Below, piece after piece: positions 8,247 through 16,419 of a stretch of 42,335 bases of DNA. The notes under the pieces were generated by a model. The model had not been told where the DNA came from and made no database searches. It was given only the letters and a program-made list of their open reading frames with translations. Position 1 is the stretch's first letter. The number at the start of each line of letters is the position of its first letter. The position numbers and the translations under genes were made by a program. This DNA is from a bacterium (GTDB taxonomy: Bacteria > Patescibacteriota > Saccharimonadia > Saccharimonadales > Saccharimonadaceae), in contig JAJXWT010000006.1 in the NCBI GenBank assembly GCA_021781475.1, positions 1 to 42,335 on the forward strand, in the 5' to 3' direction.

Positions 8247-8310
8247 CAGGATTCAAACCTGCGACCTCACGGTCCCAAACCGCGCGCGCTATCAGCTGCG
8301 CCACACCCCG
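8235..8310 (-). tRNA. tRNA-Pro (TGG)
   Basis: A full cloverleaf of 76 bases with CCA encoded. The 7-bp acceptor CGGGGTG/CACCCCG has discriminator A. The anticodon loop is TTTGGGA (anticodon TGG), and the T-loop is TTTGAAT. Its 3' end overlaps the recombinase stop codon on the other strand. A partial second copy lies 144 bases upstream. Confidence 0.95.
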
Positions 8311-8366
8311 AAATAAATATGTACCTGAACCATTTTATAGTATTTTAGGCGGTTGGTCCAAACCGC

Positions 8367-8453
8367 GGCCACGTTTCGCGGCCCCGCAAGCCAGGCAAAT
8401 GAGCATAGCTCAATTGTGGCATTGCCTTGCGGATTGCCACCGGGCAATCCTCA
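8367..8453 (-). repeat. 87-bp triple-hairpin repeat, copy A
   Basis: On the minus strand this begins TGAGGATTGCC and ends AACGTGGCC. It contains three hairpins: GATTGCC/GGCAATC, AATGAGC-like/GCTCATT, and GGCCGCG/CGTGGCC around AAA. The same sequence, with about ten differences, recurs at 17284-17369. Both copies are joined to pieces of tRNA genes. Copy A sits between a 24-base tRNA-Pro 5' fragment and a GCGGTT/AACCGC hairpin. Confidence 0.8.
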
Positions 8454-8477
8454 CGCTATCAGCTGCGCCACACTCCG
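8454..8477 (-). pseudogene. tRNA-Pro fragment (5' 24 bases)
   Basis: The first 24 bases of tRNA-Pro, through the D-arm, are repeated here with one change, together with similar upstream sequence (TGTAC and a TATAAT-like box further up). The rest of the gene is replaced by the 87-bp repeat. It cannot make a tRNA. Confidence 0.8.
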
Positions 8478-8562
8478 AAATACGAATGTACTGAGGTATT
8501 ATACGTGATAACAGTATAAAAATCTATACGCCGCCGCCGTAATACGTGTACAATACGAGCAT

Positions 8563-10035
8563 ATGAACTTGTTTCGAAAAAATCGTGTGCCGATAGTGGC
8601 CTATATTGTTATTAGCGCAGTGCTTGCAATGGGCATTAGCTTTTGGATTGGCATTCACCAGAGCGTCTGGTTTGACGAAGCGTATAGCATTTTGGTGGCA
8701 AAGCAGGGCGTGGGTCATATTATCCACCTGGTGAGCCTTGATACGCACCCGCCCGGGTATTATATTCTTTTGCATGCGTGGGGGAGCCTATTCGGTTGGG
8801 GCGCTGTATCTTTGCGCTTGCTGAGTGAGCTTGCTATGGGGGGCGCATTGGTTGTGGCGGGGTTGCTTGTTCGCCGTTTGTTTGGCGACCGTGCTGCTAT
8901 ATTTTCGGTAATTCTTGCAGCAATTGCGCCGCTACTTTTACGGTATGGCTTTGAAATCCGCATGTACGCGCTCGCCTCATTAATCGGCGTGGCAGCAACA
9001 TATGTGCTTGTGGCCGCACGGGCTGATGCTGGGCGCTATGCATGGCGGTGGATTTTGTATGGTGTGTTGGTGGCGGTTGGTATGCTGACGCTCTACCAGT
9101 TGGCGCTGCTGTGGCTTGCCCATGTGGCCTGGCTCGCCTATGTCGACCGCAAACACTTAAAACAGGTATGGTTGTTGCCGTGGGCCCGGGCCTACGTGGG
9201 GGCATTTATATTATTTGTGCCGTGGCTGCCAAAGTTTATTGGGCAGATTGGTAATGGCTCGCTTGCCAATATTGGCCAGCCCATGAATATTGAGCAGTTG
9301 CTTGGCGCGGTGTCGTTTAATATTTTATATGAGCCGCTGTGGCAAGTGGGCGTAGCCGGCACGCTCGTGCTTATCGCGGCCATTGTTGGCGCGGTGTGGG
9401 CATGGCGCTATACCTACCGCCAGCGCAAGCTCCGGGAGCACCTGTTGCTGCTTACCTTATATATTGCCGTGCCAATAGTATTATTTATGGTCATTTCGCT
9501 GGTACGCCCAATGTATGTGGAGCGATACCTTTCGCAGGTCGCAATCGGGCTTATTATGCTGTTTGGCGTTATTACAGCGGCCGTAACGAAAAAAATGCCC
9601 AAAGCCCACCGCATGGTGGTGTATGTACTGGCGGCTGGCTCTATGCTTGCGGGGGTGTATCAGCTTGCGGTTGTAGGGAACTATAATTTTCAGCGCATGC
9701 AAAAACCAGCTGTCGCGCAAGTTGCGCACACCATTGACTGTAACGGCGCAACAGTTGTCGCCGCAGACCCGTATGTTGAGACCGAGCTTTCGTATTATTT
9801 GCCCACGAGTTGTTCCACTCATTTTTATAGCCAGTGGGCAACGCTAGGCGGCGGCTACGCGCCGTATAGTAATAGTCCGCTACGGCTGGCAAGTAAAAAT
9901 ATTCTACCCATGGGCAAACGGCTTTATTATGTGTACTATGGCGAACCACAGCTAAATGTTGCGGCAACGTATACAAAAACCGCAACCTATACAAAAGGTG
10001 GGTTAACAGTTGTCACCTATGAAACACATTCGTAA
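8563..10035 (+). CDS. GT-C family glycosyltransferase (PMT_2/GT39-like)
   Basis: A 490-aa integral membrane protein with about ten or more hydrophobic segments. The first outside loop carries WFDEAYS (Asp38-Glu39), the catalytic acidic pair typical of ArnT/PMT-type enzymes, followed by DTHPPGYYILLHAW, also characteristic. Such enzymes move a sugar from a polyprenyl-phosphate donor to a lipid, protein or wall acceptor on the outer membrane face. The ATG is eight bases after TACAAT (8549-8554), so the mRNA is probably leaderless. It overlaps the next gene, a paralogue, and the two form an operon. Donor and acceptor are unknown. Confidence 0.85.
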   Translation: MNLFRKNRVPIVAYIVISAVLAMGISFWIGIHQSVWFDEAYSILVAKQGVGHIIHLVSLDTHPPGYYILLHAWGSLFGWGAVSLRLLSELAMGGALVVAGLLVRRLFGDRAAIFSVILAAIAPLLLRYGFEIRMYALASLIGVAATYVLVAARADAGRYAWRWILYGVLVAVGMLTLYQLALLWLAHVAWLAYVDRKHLKQVWLLPWARAYVGAFILFVPWLPKFIGQIGNGSLANIGQPMNIEQLLGAVSFNILYEPLWQVGVAGTLVLIAAIVGAVWAWRYTYRQRKLREHLLLLTLYIAVPIVLFMVISLVRPMYVERYLSQVAIGLIMLFGVITAAVTKKMPKAHRMVVYVLAAGSMLAGVYQLAVVGNYNFQRMQKPAVAQVAHTIDCNGATVVAADPYVETELSYYLPTSCSTHFYSQWATLGGGYAPYSNSPLRLASKNILPMGKRLYYVYYGEPQLNVAATYTKTATYTKGGLTVVTYETHS

Positions 10036-11563
10036 ATTACGCGCATTACTTGACTGGAAAGATTGGGCTGCAATTGCTGCAAGCCTGAGTGCCGCGGCCG
10101 CGCTTAGCCTTAGCAATATTACTCGTTGGAGTATATGGTTTGATGAAGCATTCAGCGAGCACCTAAGCCGGCATTCATTCTTTGATATTGCACGCTATAC
10201 CATTGCGGATGTCCACCCGCCGCTTTACTACTGGGTGCTAAAGGTGTGGTGCATGGTGTTTGGGCGCTCTGAATTGGCACTGCGATCGTTAAGCCTGGTG
10301 TTCTTGCTAATCGCTATCGCTATTGCGTATGTACTTGTACGGGCGCTCTTTTCGCGTCGGAGTGCGGTATTTTCGTCGGTTTTATTGGCGTTTTCGCCCA
10401 TGTTGTTTCGCTATGGTATCGAAGCCCGTATGTATACCATGGAAGTATGTATTGTCGTGGCAGCGACCGCGGCGCTTGCCTATGCGGTTCGTCACAAATC
10501 CCGCGGCGCCTGGGTGACATACGGGGTGCTGATTGCAGTTGGCATGTTTACACACTATTTGTCGTTGATGGTTTGGGTTGCGCAGGGCTTGTGGTTGTTG
10601 TGGCAAAACCGCGCCGCAACCGTACCCAAAACAGTGCGGAGTACACTGCGCCGGGGTTATGGCACCACTCTACTTACGGCGCTCTTGCTGTATGCGGCAT
10701 GGCTGCCATTTATGATATGGCAGTTTTTACATATTCAAACGACTGGTTTTTGGGTGCCTTCGGTTACAATTAACACAGTTCCTAACCTCATTAGCAATAT
10801 GTACACGTATTACGATAGTAGCGCGGTGCAGGGCTGGTTTGCTGTTTTGCTTATTGCAGTTGTTGTGGTGACAGTATACGCGGTGTTGTTTGCCCGCCGG
10901 TCGCTCGATAGGAGCAAGCGGCAGGCGTATTCACTGGTTTTGGTTACGGCGCTTGTTCCTCCGCTGTTATTATTTTTGGGGTCAATGCCGCCGCTGCAAC
11001 CGGCATTTGTTGATCGGTATTTGCTTTCCTCAATCACTTTTTGGTTTATGGCGATCGGTATTGCCCTTGCGGATATGTGGCGCATGCCGTCACGGGCGCT
11101 ATTTGCAAAAGGTATTTTTATTGTGACAATGGCGACGCTTGTTATTGGTTGCGTGCAGGTGTATGTCATTGGTAATTTTAATAAAGATAACGGCAGCGTG
11201 CATACGATGCGTCAAGCCATGCAGCTAATTGCACGCCATGCGCGGGGCACCGAACCAGTAATTACTGATTATGCCGGCCGGTACTATGCGGCAGATTACT
11301 ATCAGTTGCCGGGGCATAAGGTGTATTTTCAATCGCAAGACAGCACGACCGATGGTTCGTATGCGATGCTGCGCGGTGAAACTTCGCATAAGATTGTTAA
11401 TCTTGCGGCGTTTGGCAAGCGGCATTCCATTGCATGGTATATTACCTCGGAGCCTAGGGGCGTGGCATCGAATGTGCCGGTGGGCTGGCGGGTTGTTCGC
11501 ACTTATTTGGTACAGCAGCCGTCACTACTCCGCGTAATCAAGATGCAATACGTTGGTGGCTAA
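10019..11563 (+). CDS. GT-C family glycosyltransferase (PMT_2/GT39-like), paralogue
   Basis: 514 aa from ATG 10019, which overlaps the end of the upstream gene by 17 bases; a GTG at 10010 is possible. It has the same architecture as its neighbour: SIWFDEAFS (Asp42-Glu43) in the first outer loop, DVHPPLYYWVLKVW, then many membrane segments and a soluble C-terminal portion. The shared layout points to tandem duplication followed by divergence, perhaps for two sugars or two acceptors of one surface glycan. It is convergent with GatD, directly abutting. Confidence 0.85.
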   Translation: MKHIRKLRALLDWKDWAAIAASLSAAAALSLSNITRWSIWFDEAFSEHLSRHSFFDIARYTIADVHPPLYYWVLKVWCMVFGRSELALRSLSLVFLLIAIAIAYVLVRALFSRRSAVFSSVLLAFSPMLFRYGIEARMYTMEVCIVVAATAALAYAVRHKSRGAWVTYGVLIAVGMFTHYLSLMVWVAQGLWLLWQNRAATVPKTVRSTLRRGYGTTLLTALLLYAAWLPFMIWQFLHIQTTGFWVPSVTINTVPNLISNMYTYYDSSAVQGWFAVLLIAVVVVTVYAVLFARRSLDRSKRQAYSLVLVTALVPPLLLFLGSMPPLQPAFVDRYLLSSITFWFMAIGIALADMWRMPSRALFAKGIFIVTMATLVIGCVQVYVIGNFNKDNGSVHTMRQAMQLIARHARGTEPVITDYAGRYYAADYYQLPGHKVYFQSQDSTTDGSYAMLRGETSHKIVNLAAFGKRHSIAWYITSEPRGVASNVPVGWRVVRTYLVQQPSLLRVIKMQYVGG

Positions 11564-12286
11564 CTAACGGGGGCGGCTAGCGGCAATCCGTCGCGCTTCG
11601 GACGCAAAGCGATCATCGACCACTGTTGCGGTAAACTCGCCGAATTTGCGAGTTGTCGCCTTTTCGATAAGCCAGTCGGCAACGGCGGGGTTTTTAGGCA
11701 GCAACGAGCCATGTAAGTAGGTGCCTATCACGTTATGGCACACGGCGCCCTCCGTCGCGTCCTTACCGTTATTACCAGCTCCACGGTACACGGTGCCAAA
11801 TGGCTGCGCAGCTTTCCCTAGCATTGTACGGCCGCTGTGGTTTTCGTACCCAATAATGTCACCAAAAAGATTACTTTTTGTGACAATATTGCCGATCATT
11901 CGTTCGCTGCCCCCGTAGGTTTCGATATCGAACAGGCCAATGCCGTTAATGGTGTGGCCTTCGCGGGTTCTAAAAAATTTACCAAATAGTTGGTACATGC
12001 CACAAATCATAAGCATGGGCACTCCAGATTTTGCAAGCGCGAGGAGCTTGGGACCCTGGTTTAAAAGGTCGGCCTGTATAACGTCTTGGCCACTGTCTTG
12101 GCCGCCGCCGCCAACAATCAAATCGACATCTGGCGGGAATTGATCGCCAGGATTATGCTCTAAAAGCTCGACTTGATAGCCGTGCCATTCAAGGCGCCGT
12201 TTTAGCGTAAGCGTATTACCCCAGTCACCGTAAATATTCATATCGCGTGGGTAAAGTTGCAAAAGGCGAATAGTTTTTTCTGTCAT
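11564..12286 (-). CDS. gatD: lipid II isoglutaminyl synthase, glutamine amidotransferase subunit GatD
   Basis: 240 aa. GatD releases ammonia from glutamine and passes it to MurT, which amidates D-isoglutamate in the lipid II stem peptide. The class I amidotransferase features are present: Cys95 in MLMICGMYQLFG and His192 in IGTYLHGSLLPKN. The N-terminal LYPRDMNIYGDWGN is typical of GatD/CobB-like proteins. Its ATG overlaps the MurT stop by four bases, so the two are translationally coupled as in other Gram-positives. Amidated stems are common in Actinobacteria and Firmicutes, the hosts or relatives in wall chemistry of Saccharibacteria. Confidence 0.93.
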   Translation of the reverse strand: MTEKTIRLLQLYPRDMNIYGDWGNTLTLKRRLEWHGYQVELLEHNPGDQFPPDVDLIVGGGGQDSGQDVIQADLLNQGPKLLALAKSGVPMLMICGMYQLFGKFFRTREGHTINGIGLFDIETYGGSERMIGNIVTKSNLFGDIIGYENHSGRTMLGKAAQPFGTVYRGAGNNGKDATEGAVCHNVIGTYLHGSLLPKNPAVADWLIEKATTRKFGEFTATVVDDRFASEARRIAASRPR

Positions 12287-13578
12287 AGTACTTTCTCCAC
12301 AGTAGTGATTTTACTTAACTGCTTGCGAATCGCAAGCATTGCGGTGTAGGTGCAATATATGCGCTTTGGCATATCGGGAGCCGTCGCCAAAAAATGCTCC
12401 AGCGCGTGGGGAACGGATGGCTCGACATATTTTACTTCGACTTCGTCGTACTGTAGCCGTAGGGCCATATCGTATGCGCGTATGCCGCCCACGGTTGTGA
12501 CCCCAGATTTTGCAAGTGATTCAAAATCAACATCCCACAGCCAGCTCATATCCCGGCCATCAGCATAGTTGTCATTGATTGCAATCATGGTCGCGACATG
12601 TTCAGCGTTGAATGACGCAAGGCTTAAGCGGAACCCGGAGGGGTTTTTTACAAGGACAAGCTCAACCGTTTGGCCGTTGACGACTATATCCTCGCCGCGT
12701 CCAAATGCCGGCTGTACCTGCTGGAGCGTTTGCAGCATTTTGTTTTCGTTGATCTGTGGGCCCACGATTACGCGGCAAAGCGCTACTGCGGCGGTCGCGT
12801 TTTGAACGTTAAACAGGCCCTTTAGCCTTAGCTCAACAGTGTGTCTCTTTTTGTCGTATGCAATAGTGGCTGCCTTGCCCGTGATTGAGTCAAGGCACGT
12901 ATCATCGGTGGGCCCAACCGGTTGTTCGGCCATTACTCCATTTTTTACAGTGCCGGCGTGGATTTGGTCGTCAGTTGGGAACTGCTTTGCCAGGTCACGG
13001 CTAACACCAAAAGTACGGATCTTTGCTTTTATGCCATCTGTAAAATGGGCGCTCCCGAGCCGTGGGTCATCACGGTTCAGCACGATTGCCCTCGTGGTTC
13101 GGGTGGCGACTGTATGGAGCATATCTGCGGTGGTGTCAATTTCGCCAAAGCGGTCCAGTTGATCACGTAATACATTCAAAAATAATGAATACGTTGGTTG
13201 AATTTGAGTAGAAAACTTAACCGCGTAAGCTTCGTCTAACTCTAATACGGCTATATCAAATGGTAGGTTACCTTTTTTATCTACTGACTCAATTACCGCA
13301 GCGACAATACCGCGGGTAAAGTTACTGCCCGTGCGGTTTGTGAATACCCTTAGGCCCTGGCTTTCAAGCAACTCAACCACCATTTTGGTCGTTGTAGTCT
13401 TACCGTTTGTGCCGCTTATAAGCACGGTGCCGTACACCAACTGACTCAAGGAACGTTTCAAAAAACTGGGGTCAACCCGCTCAATTACTAATCCAGGCAG
13501 TGCTGAGCCACCGCCACCACGAAGCCGGGATGCGGCGCGCACTCCCTTACCTAGTAATGTAATTATCTGCTGTTTCAC
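12283..13578 (-). CDS. murT: lipid II isoglutaminyl synthase, Mur-ligase-like subunit MurT
   Basis: 431 aa. The Mur ligase P-loop is at about residues 53-62 (ISGTNGKTTTT), followed by TNRTGSNFTRG, the middle-domain LELDEAY and, near residue 350, WLWDVDFESL, which carries the Asp expected for activating the GatD partner. The C-terminal DUF1727 region is present. The four-cysteine ribbon typical of MurT is missing: no CxxC pair occurs, and only one Cys lies in the corresponding region. I take the start as GTG at 13576-13578, eight bases after TATAAT (13587-13592 on this strand), i.e. leaderless. It forms an operon with gatD. Confidence 0.93.
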   Translation of the reverse strand: MKQQIITLLGKGVRAASRLRGGGGSALPGLVIERVDPSFLKRSLSQLVYGTVLISGTNGKTTTTKMVVELLESQGLRVFTNRTGSNFTRGIVAAVIESVDKKGNLPFDIAVLELDEAYAVKFSTQIQPTYSLFLNVLRDQLDRFGEIDTTADMLHTVATRTTRAIVLNRDDPRLGSAHFTDGIKAKIRTFGVSRDLAKQFPTDDQIHAGTVKNGVMAEQPVGPTDDTCLDSITGKAATIAYDKKRHTVELRLKGLFNVQNATAAVALCRVIVGPQINENKMLQTLQQVQPAFGRGEDIVVNGQTVELVLVKNPSGFRLSLASFNAEHVATMIAINDNYADGRDMSWLWDVDFESLAKSGVTTVGGIRAYDMALRLQYDEVEVKYVEPSVPHALEHFLATAPDMPKRIYCTYTAMLAIRKQLSKITTVEKVL

Positions 13579-13586
13579 TAGGGCCT

Positions 13587-13612
13587 ATTATAACGCACCG
13601 CCATGCTATAAT
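13587..13612. promoter_or_regulatory. divergent pair of -10 boxes for leaderless mRNAs
   Basis: The minus strand has TATAAT at 13587-13592, eight bases before the murT GTG. The plus strand has TATAAT at 13607-13612, six bases before the ATG at 13619. The two genes share a 40-base intergenic region in which no Shine-Dalgarno site fits for either. Confidence 0.65.
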
Positions 13613-13618
13613 ACGGTC

Positions 13619-13996
13619 ATGTTTATAGTTGACTTGCTCCAGTGGTGGTATGGAGAAGGGTGGGCGCGCCAGTTTTTGTATGCTAAGGGGCGGGCATTAA
13701 GTATTTACGACTATTTTTCGGTCGACCTACTAGTTAAAACGTGGTTTTCGCCCTTTCGCCAAATTTCAGCCCAACAAGTGGATGGGCCACTCTCATTTCG
13801 TTGGCGAGCCTTTACGGATCGACTAATTTCGCGTTTTATTGGGGCGTTTATGCGCACAATTTTAATTATCGCTGGCTTGGCTGCCATTGTGTTGTACAGC
13901 GTGGCGGGGGTGGTTGCACTCATGGTTTGGGCAATCGTTCCATTTTTCCCAGTCATCGGTCTTGTTGCCGGGCTAGTGGGGTGGATGCCATGGTAG
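13619..13996 (+). CDS. small membrane protein, 125 aa, upstream of Clp-type ATPase
   Basis: A hydrophilic Trp-rich N-terminus (LLQWWYGEGWARQF) is followed by two close hydrophobic helices at about residues 76-98 and 100-121. The ATG lies six bases after TATAAT, so the transcript is probably leaderless. Its stop overlaps the start of the Clp-type gene (ATGGTAG), so the products are probably co-translated and may form a membrane complex. I do not recognise the family. Confidence 0.7.
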   Translation: MFIVDLLQWWYGEGWARQFLYAKGRALSIYDYFSVDLLVKTWFSPFRQISAQQVDGPLSFRWRAFTDRLISRFIGAFMRTILIIAGLAAIVLYSVAGVVALMVWAIVPFFPVIGLVAGLVGWMPW

Positions 13997-16419
13997 GTAC
14001 CGGGTTTGATTATTCGAGCGCTCGTGCAAAGCGGGCACGAATAGGCTGGAGGTTGCGCGGGCCGTTGGGGCGTGCAACTCAAGCCGTTGCTGTAGGGCTG
14101 TTGCTGATAGCTATCGCCCTGCTGGTACTGCATATTCCAATCGGGTGGTTTTTGCTTGGGTTAGCGGTTGTGCCGCAAATGGTCCATGATTGGTACACCG
14201 ACGAGTTGCATCACTTGCCTGCGGGTAAGAGTGATACAATTGACGCCCTCCTATCGGGCGATGTATTGGGGCAGCTGCCCAAAAACCCAACGCCACATTC
14301 TATTGCGACGGCAGTAGGAAAGGTGAGTAGCGGCCACTTTATGGGTGCGCGGCTTGGTATCACGCCAGTCTTTTTGCAGCAGCTTGCGAGTGATGACCCG
14401 GCGCAGACGCCCGAGCTGTTCCGTCGAGCCGAAAACATTAGGCAGTCGCACGCTGCGCCGCACATTACGGCGAGTATTTTAGCCGCGGCGATCGTACGGA
14501 GTTACCCTGGGTATGAGTCGATTATTGCTCAAATTAACCTTGACGATGCCGATATTGATGCGGGGATTGAGTGGGAGCAGTACCTGCGTAGTATGATTGA
14601 GCATTACCGCACGCCACGTCGCACTGGCGGCATTGCTCGTGATTGGTCGTTTGGCTTTACGCCGCTTTTGAGCCACTTTGGCACCAATATTAGCCAACAG
14701 ATTAATGCGGCGGGTGGTATCGTGACGGTTGATATCGAATCGCACGCCAATGCAACTAGCCAGCTTATCACGACATTCAGCAACGATGGGCGCCAAAACG
14801 CGGTTTTGGTAGGTAAAGAAGGCGTTGGTAAAACATCAATAATCCACGCATTCGCAGATAAGTTGCTCGATGCAAATAGCAAGCTTGCGCGCAACTTAAA
14901 ATTCCGGCAGGTCATTATGCTTGATTCGAGCGCCTTAATTGCCGCTGCGCCGGGCCGAGGGCAACTCGAAGATTTGGTTATGCGGGTGCTGTCCGAAGCC
15001 TACACTGCCAAAAACATTATTTTGTGCCTCGACAATGCCCAGCTGTTTTTCGAAGAAGGTATCGGGGCGGTTGATCTCACGAATGTGCTGCAGCCAATTT
15101 TAAACGCAGGCAACGTGCGCATGATTTTAAGTATGGACGAACAGCGATACCTACAGGTCAGCCAGCGTAACCCGTCGCTTGCTAATTCGTTAAACCGTAT
15201 TAATATCGCTCCAGCGACAAAGCAGGAAACGATGGCGGTGCTGCAAGAGCAAATTGTGTACGTTGAAATACGCCAAAAGGTTACCTACATGTACCAAGCG
15301 TTAAAAGAGGCCTACCGCTTAAGCGAGCGCTACGTGCATGATTTAGACATGCCGGGCCGTGCGATGAAGCTGGCCGAAAGCTCGGCCGCGTACCATGAGG
15401 CAGGGTTGGTCACGATCAATTCCGTTCAGCAAGCGATTGAAAAAACCATGGACGTTAAAGTAAGCGTTGCGCACGATGCGAATGATAGGCAGCGACTTTT
15501 AAATATGGAGTCACTGATCCACGAGCGTATGGTCAACCAATCCCGTGCCGTGGGCGTAGTAAGCGACGCATTGCGCCGAGCGCGGGCGGGGGTCCGTAAC
15601 CAAAACCGACCAATAGGGGCCTTTTTGTTCCTTGGCCCGACTGGTGTCGGTAAAACCGAATTGAGTAAGGCGCTCGCCGATGTGTACTTTGGTGGCGAGG
15701 GGCGCCTAATACGGGTAGACCTTAACGAATATGTGCAGCCGAGCGACGTGAACCGCCTAATTGCCGATGGCGCCGACGACCCAACGAGCCTGACCGCTCA
15801 GGTGATGAAACAACCGTTTAGCGTGGTGCTGTTAGACGAAATAGAAAAAGCTGCGCCCGAAGTATTGGCCACCCTGCTGCAGCTGCTCGATGAAGGCATT
15901 TTGCGTGATGTAAAAAACCGCGACATAAGCTTTAGGGACGCAATTATTGTCGCCACCAGTAACGCTGGCGCTGACCGCATTCGTGAATATATTGACCGCG
16001 GTTACCAGGTTGAACAATTTGAACAGCAGTTTACCGACGAGCTGATTAATAGCGGCCAGTTTAGGCCTGAGTTTTTAAACCGCTTTGATGAAATCGTGGT
16101 GTTTCGGCCGTTTACCAAAGACGAGCTGGTGCAGGTGTTGGATATGATTTTGGCTGGTGTGAACAAAACGCTCGAGCAGCAAAAGGTGACAGTGGAACTT
16201 GATGATGAGGCAAAGCGATTTTTGGTGGATAAGGGCTATGATCCACGCCTTGGCGCCAGGCCAATGCGCCGGGTGGTGCAAAAAGCGGTCGAAAACACGG
16301 TCGCCAAAAGTATGTTAGCCGGTGAGCTTAGTGCCGGTCAGTCGCTCCACCTTAACCTAGCAGATGTGCAAAAGGTATTTGATAATACGGCGCTCGCTGA
16401 AAGCATTGCTCAAAGTTAG
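13990..16419 (+). CDS. membrane-anchored ClpB/ClpC-type double AAA+ ATPase
   Basis: I start at ATG 13990, overlapping the previous stop, giving 809 aa; an earlier in-frame start at 13741 would lie inside the upstream gene. Residues about 32-70 hold one or two membrane helices. An N-domain-like helical region follows. AAA1 has Walker A GKEGVGKTS from Gly275, but its Walker B reads CLDNAQ, with Asn349 where the catalytic Glu is expected. AAA2 has GPTGVGKTE from Gly549, Walker B VVLLDEIEKA (Asp616-Glu617), a sensor-like ATSNAGAD and the C-terminal small domain (RPEFLNRFDEIVVFRPFTK). It probably unfolds or remodels proteins at the membrane. D1 is probably a poor hydrolase. It is convergent with the phosphatase gene, overlapping it by four bases. 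Confidence 0.9.
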   Translation: MVGTGFDYSSARAKRARIGWRLRGPLGRATQAVAVGLLLIAIALLVLHIPIGWFLLGLAVVPQMVHDWYTDELHHLPAGKSDTIDALLSGDVLGQLPKNPTPHSIATAVGKVSSGHFMGARLGITPVFLQQLASDDPAQTPELFRRAENIRQSHAAPHITASILAAAIVRSYPGYESIIAQINLDDADIDAGIEWEQYLRSMIEHYRTPRRTGGIARDWSFGFTPLLSHFGTNISQQINAAGGIVTVDIESHANATSQLITTFSNDGRQNAVLVGKEGVGKTSIIHAFADKLLDANSKLARNLKFRQVIMLDSSALIAAAPGRGQLEDLVMRVLSEAYTAKNIILCLDNAQLFFEEGIGAVDLTNVLQPILNAGNVRMILSMDEQRYLQVSQRNPSLANSLNRINIAPATKQETMAVLQEQIVYVEIRQKVTYMYQALKEAYRLSERYVHDLDMPGRAMKLAESSAAYHEAGLVTINSVQQAIEKTMDVKVSVAHDANDRQRLLNMESLIHERMVNQSRAVGVVSDALRRARAGVRNQNRPIGAFLFLGPTGVGKTELSKALADVYFGGEGRLIRVDLNEYVQPSDVNRLIADGADDPTSLTAQVMKQPFSVVLLDEIEKAAPEVLATLLQLLDEGILRDVKNRDISFRDAIIVATSNAGADRIREYIDRGYQVEQFEQQFTDELINSGQFRPEFLNRFDEIVVFRPFTKDELVQVLDMILAGVNKTLEQQKVTVELDDEAKRFLVDKGYDPRLGARPMRRVVQKAVENTVAKSMLAGELSAGQSLHLNLADVQKVFDNTALAESIAQS

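Larger units (their letters stand above)
480..8253. mobile_element. probable serine-recombinase integrative element at tRNA-Pro
   Basis: The genes between are AT-richer than the flanks. A large serine recombinase sits at the right end overlapping tRNA-Pro. The 11-base sequence GTGACAGGATT occurs both at 480-490 and in the tRNA-Pro T-arm at 8243-8253. If these are the attachment cores, the element is about 7.8 kb. Cargo: AKR-MerR operon, the unknown two-gene unit and a TM2-like protein. The boundaries are inferred; 11 bases could match by chance, and large serine integrases do not often use tRNA genes. Confidence 0.45.

Noticed and set aside
8367-8453. A tRNA intron at copy A of the triple-hairpin repeat
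   Set aside because: The insertion is not at the anticodon loop, the downstream part of the tRNA is missing, and 87 bases is too short for a group I intron. An intact tRNA-Pro lies beside it.
8234-8494. An 86-aa plus-strand ORF across tRNA-Pro and the repeat
   Set aside because: It begins VGVTGFKPATSRSQT, a typical tRNA-antisense peptide, and covers two non-coding features.
13741-13989. A longer N-terminus for the Clp-type ATPase starting at 13741
   Set aside because: This part lies in another frame inside the 125-aa membrane protein gene; the ATG at 13990 overlapping that gene's stop is the natural coupled start.
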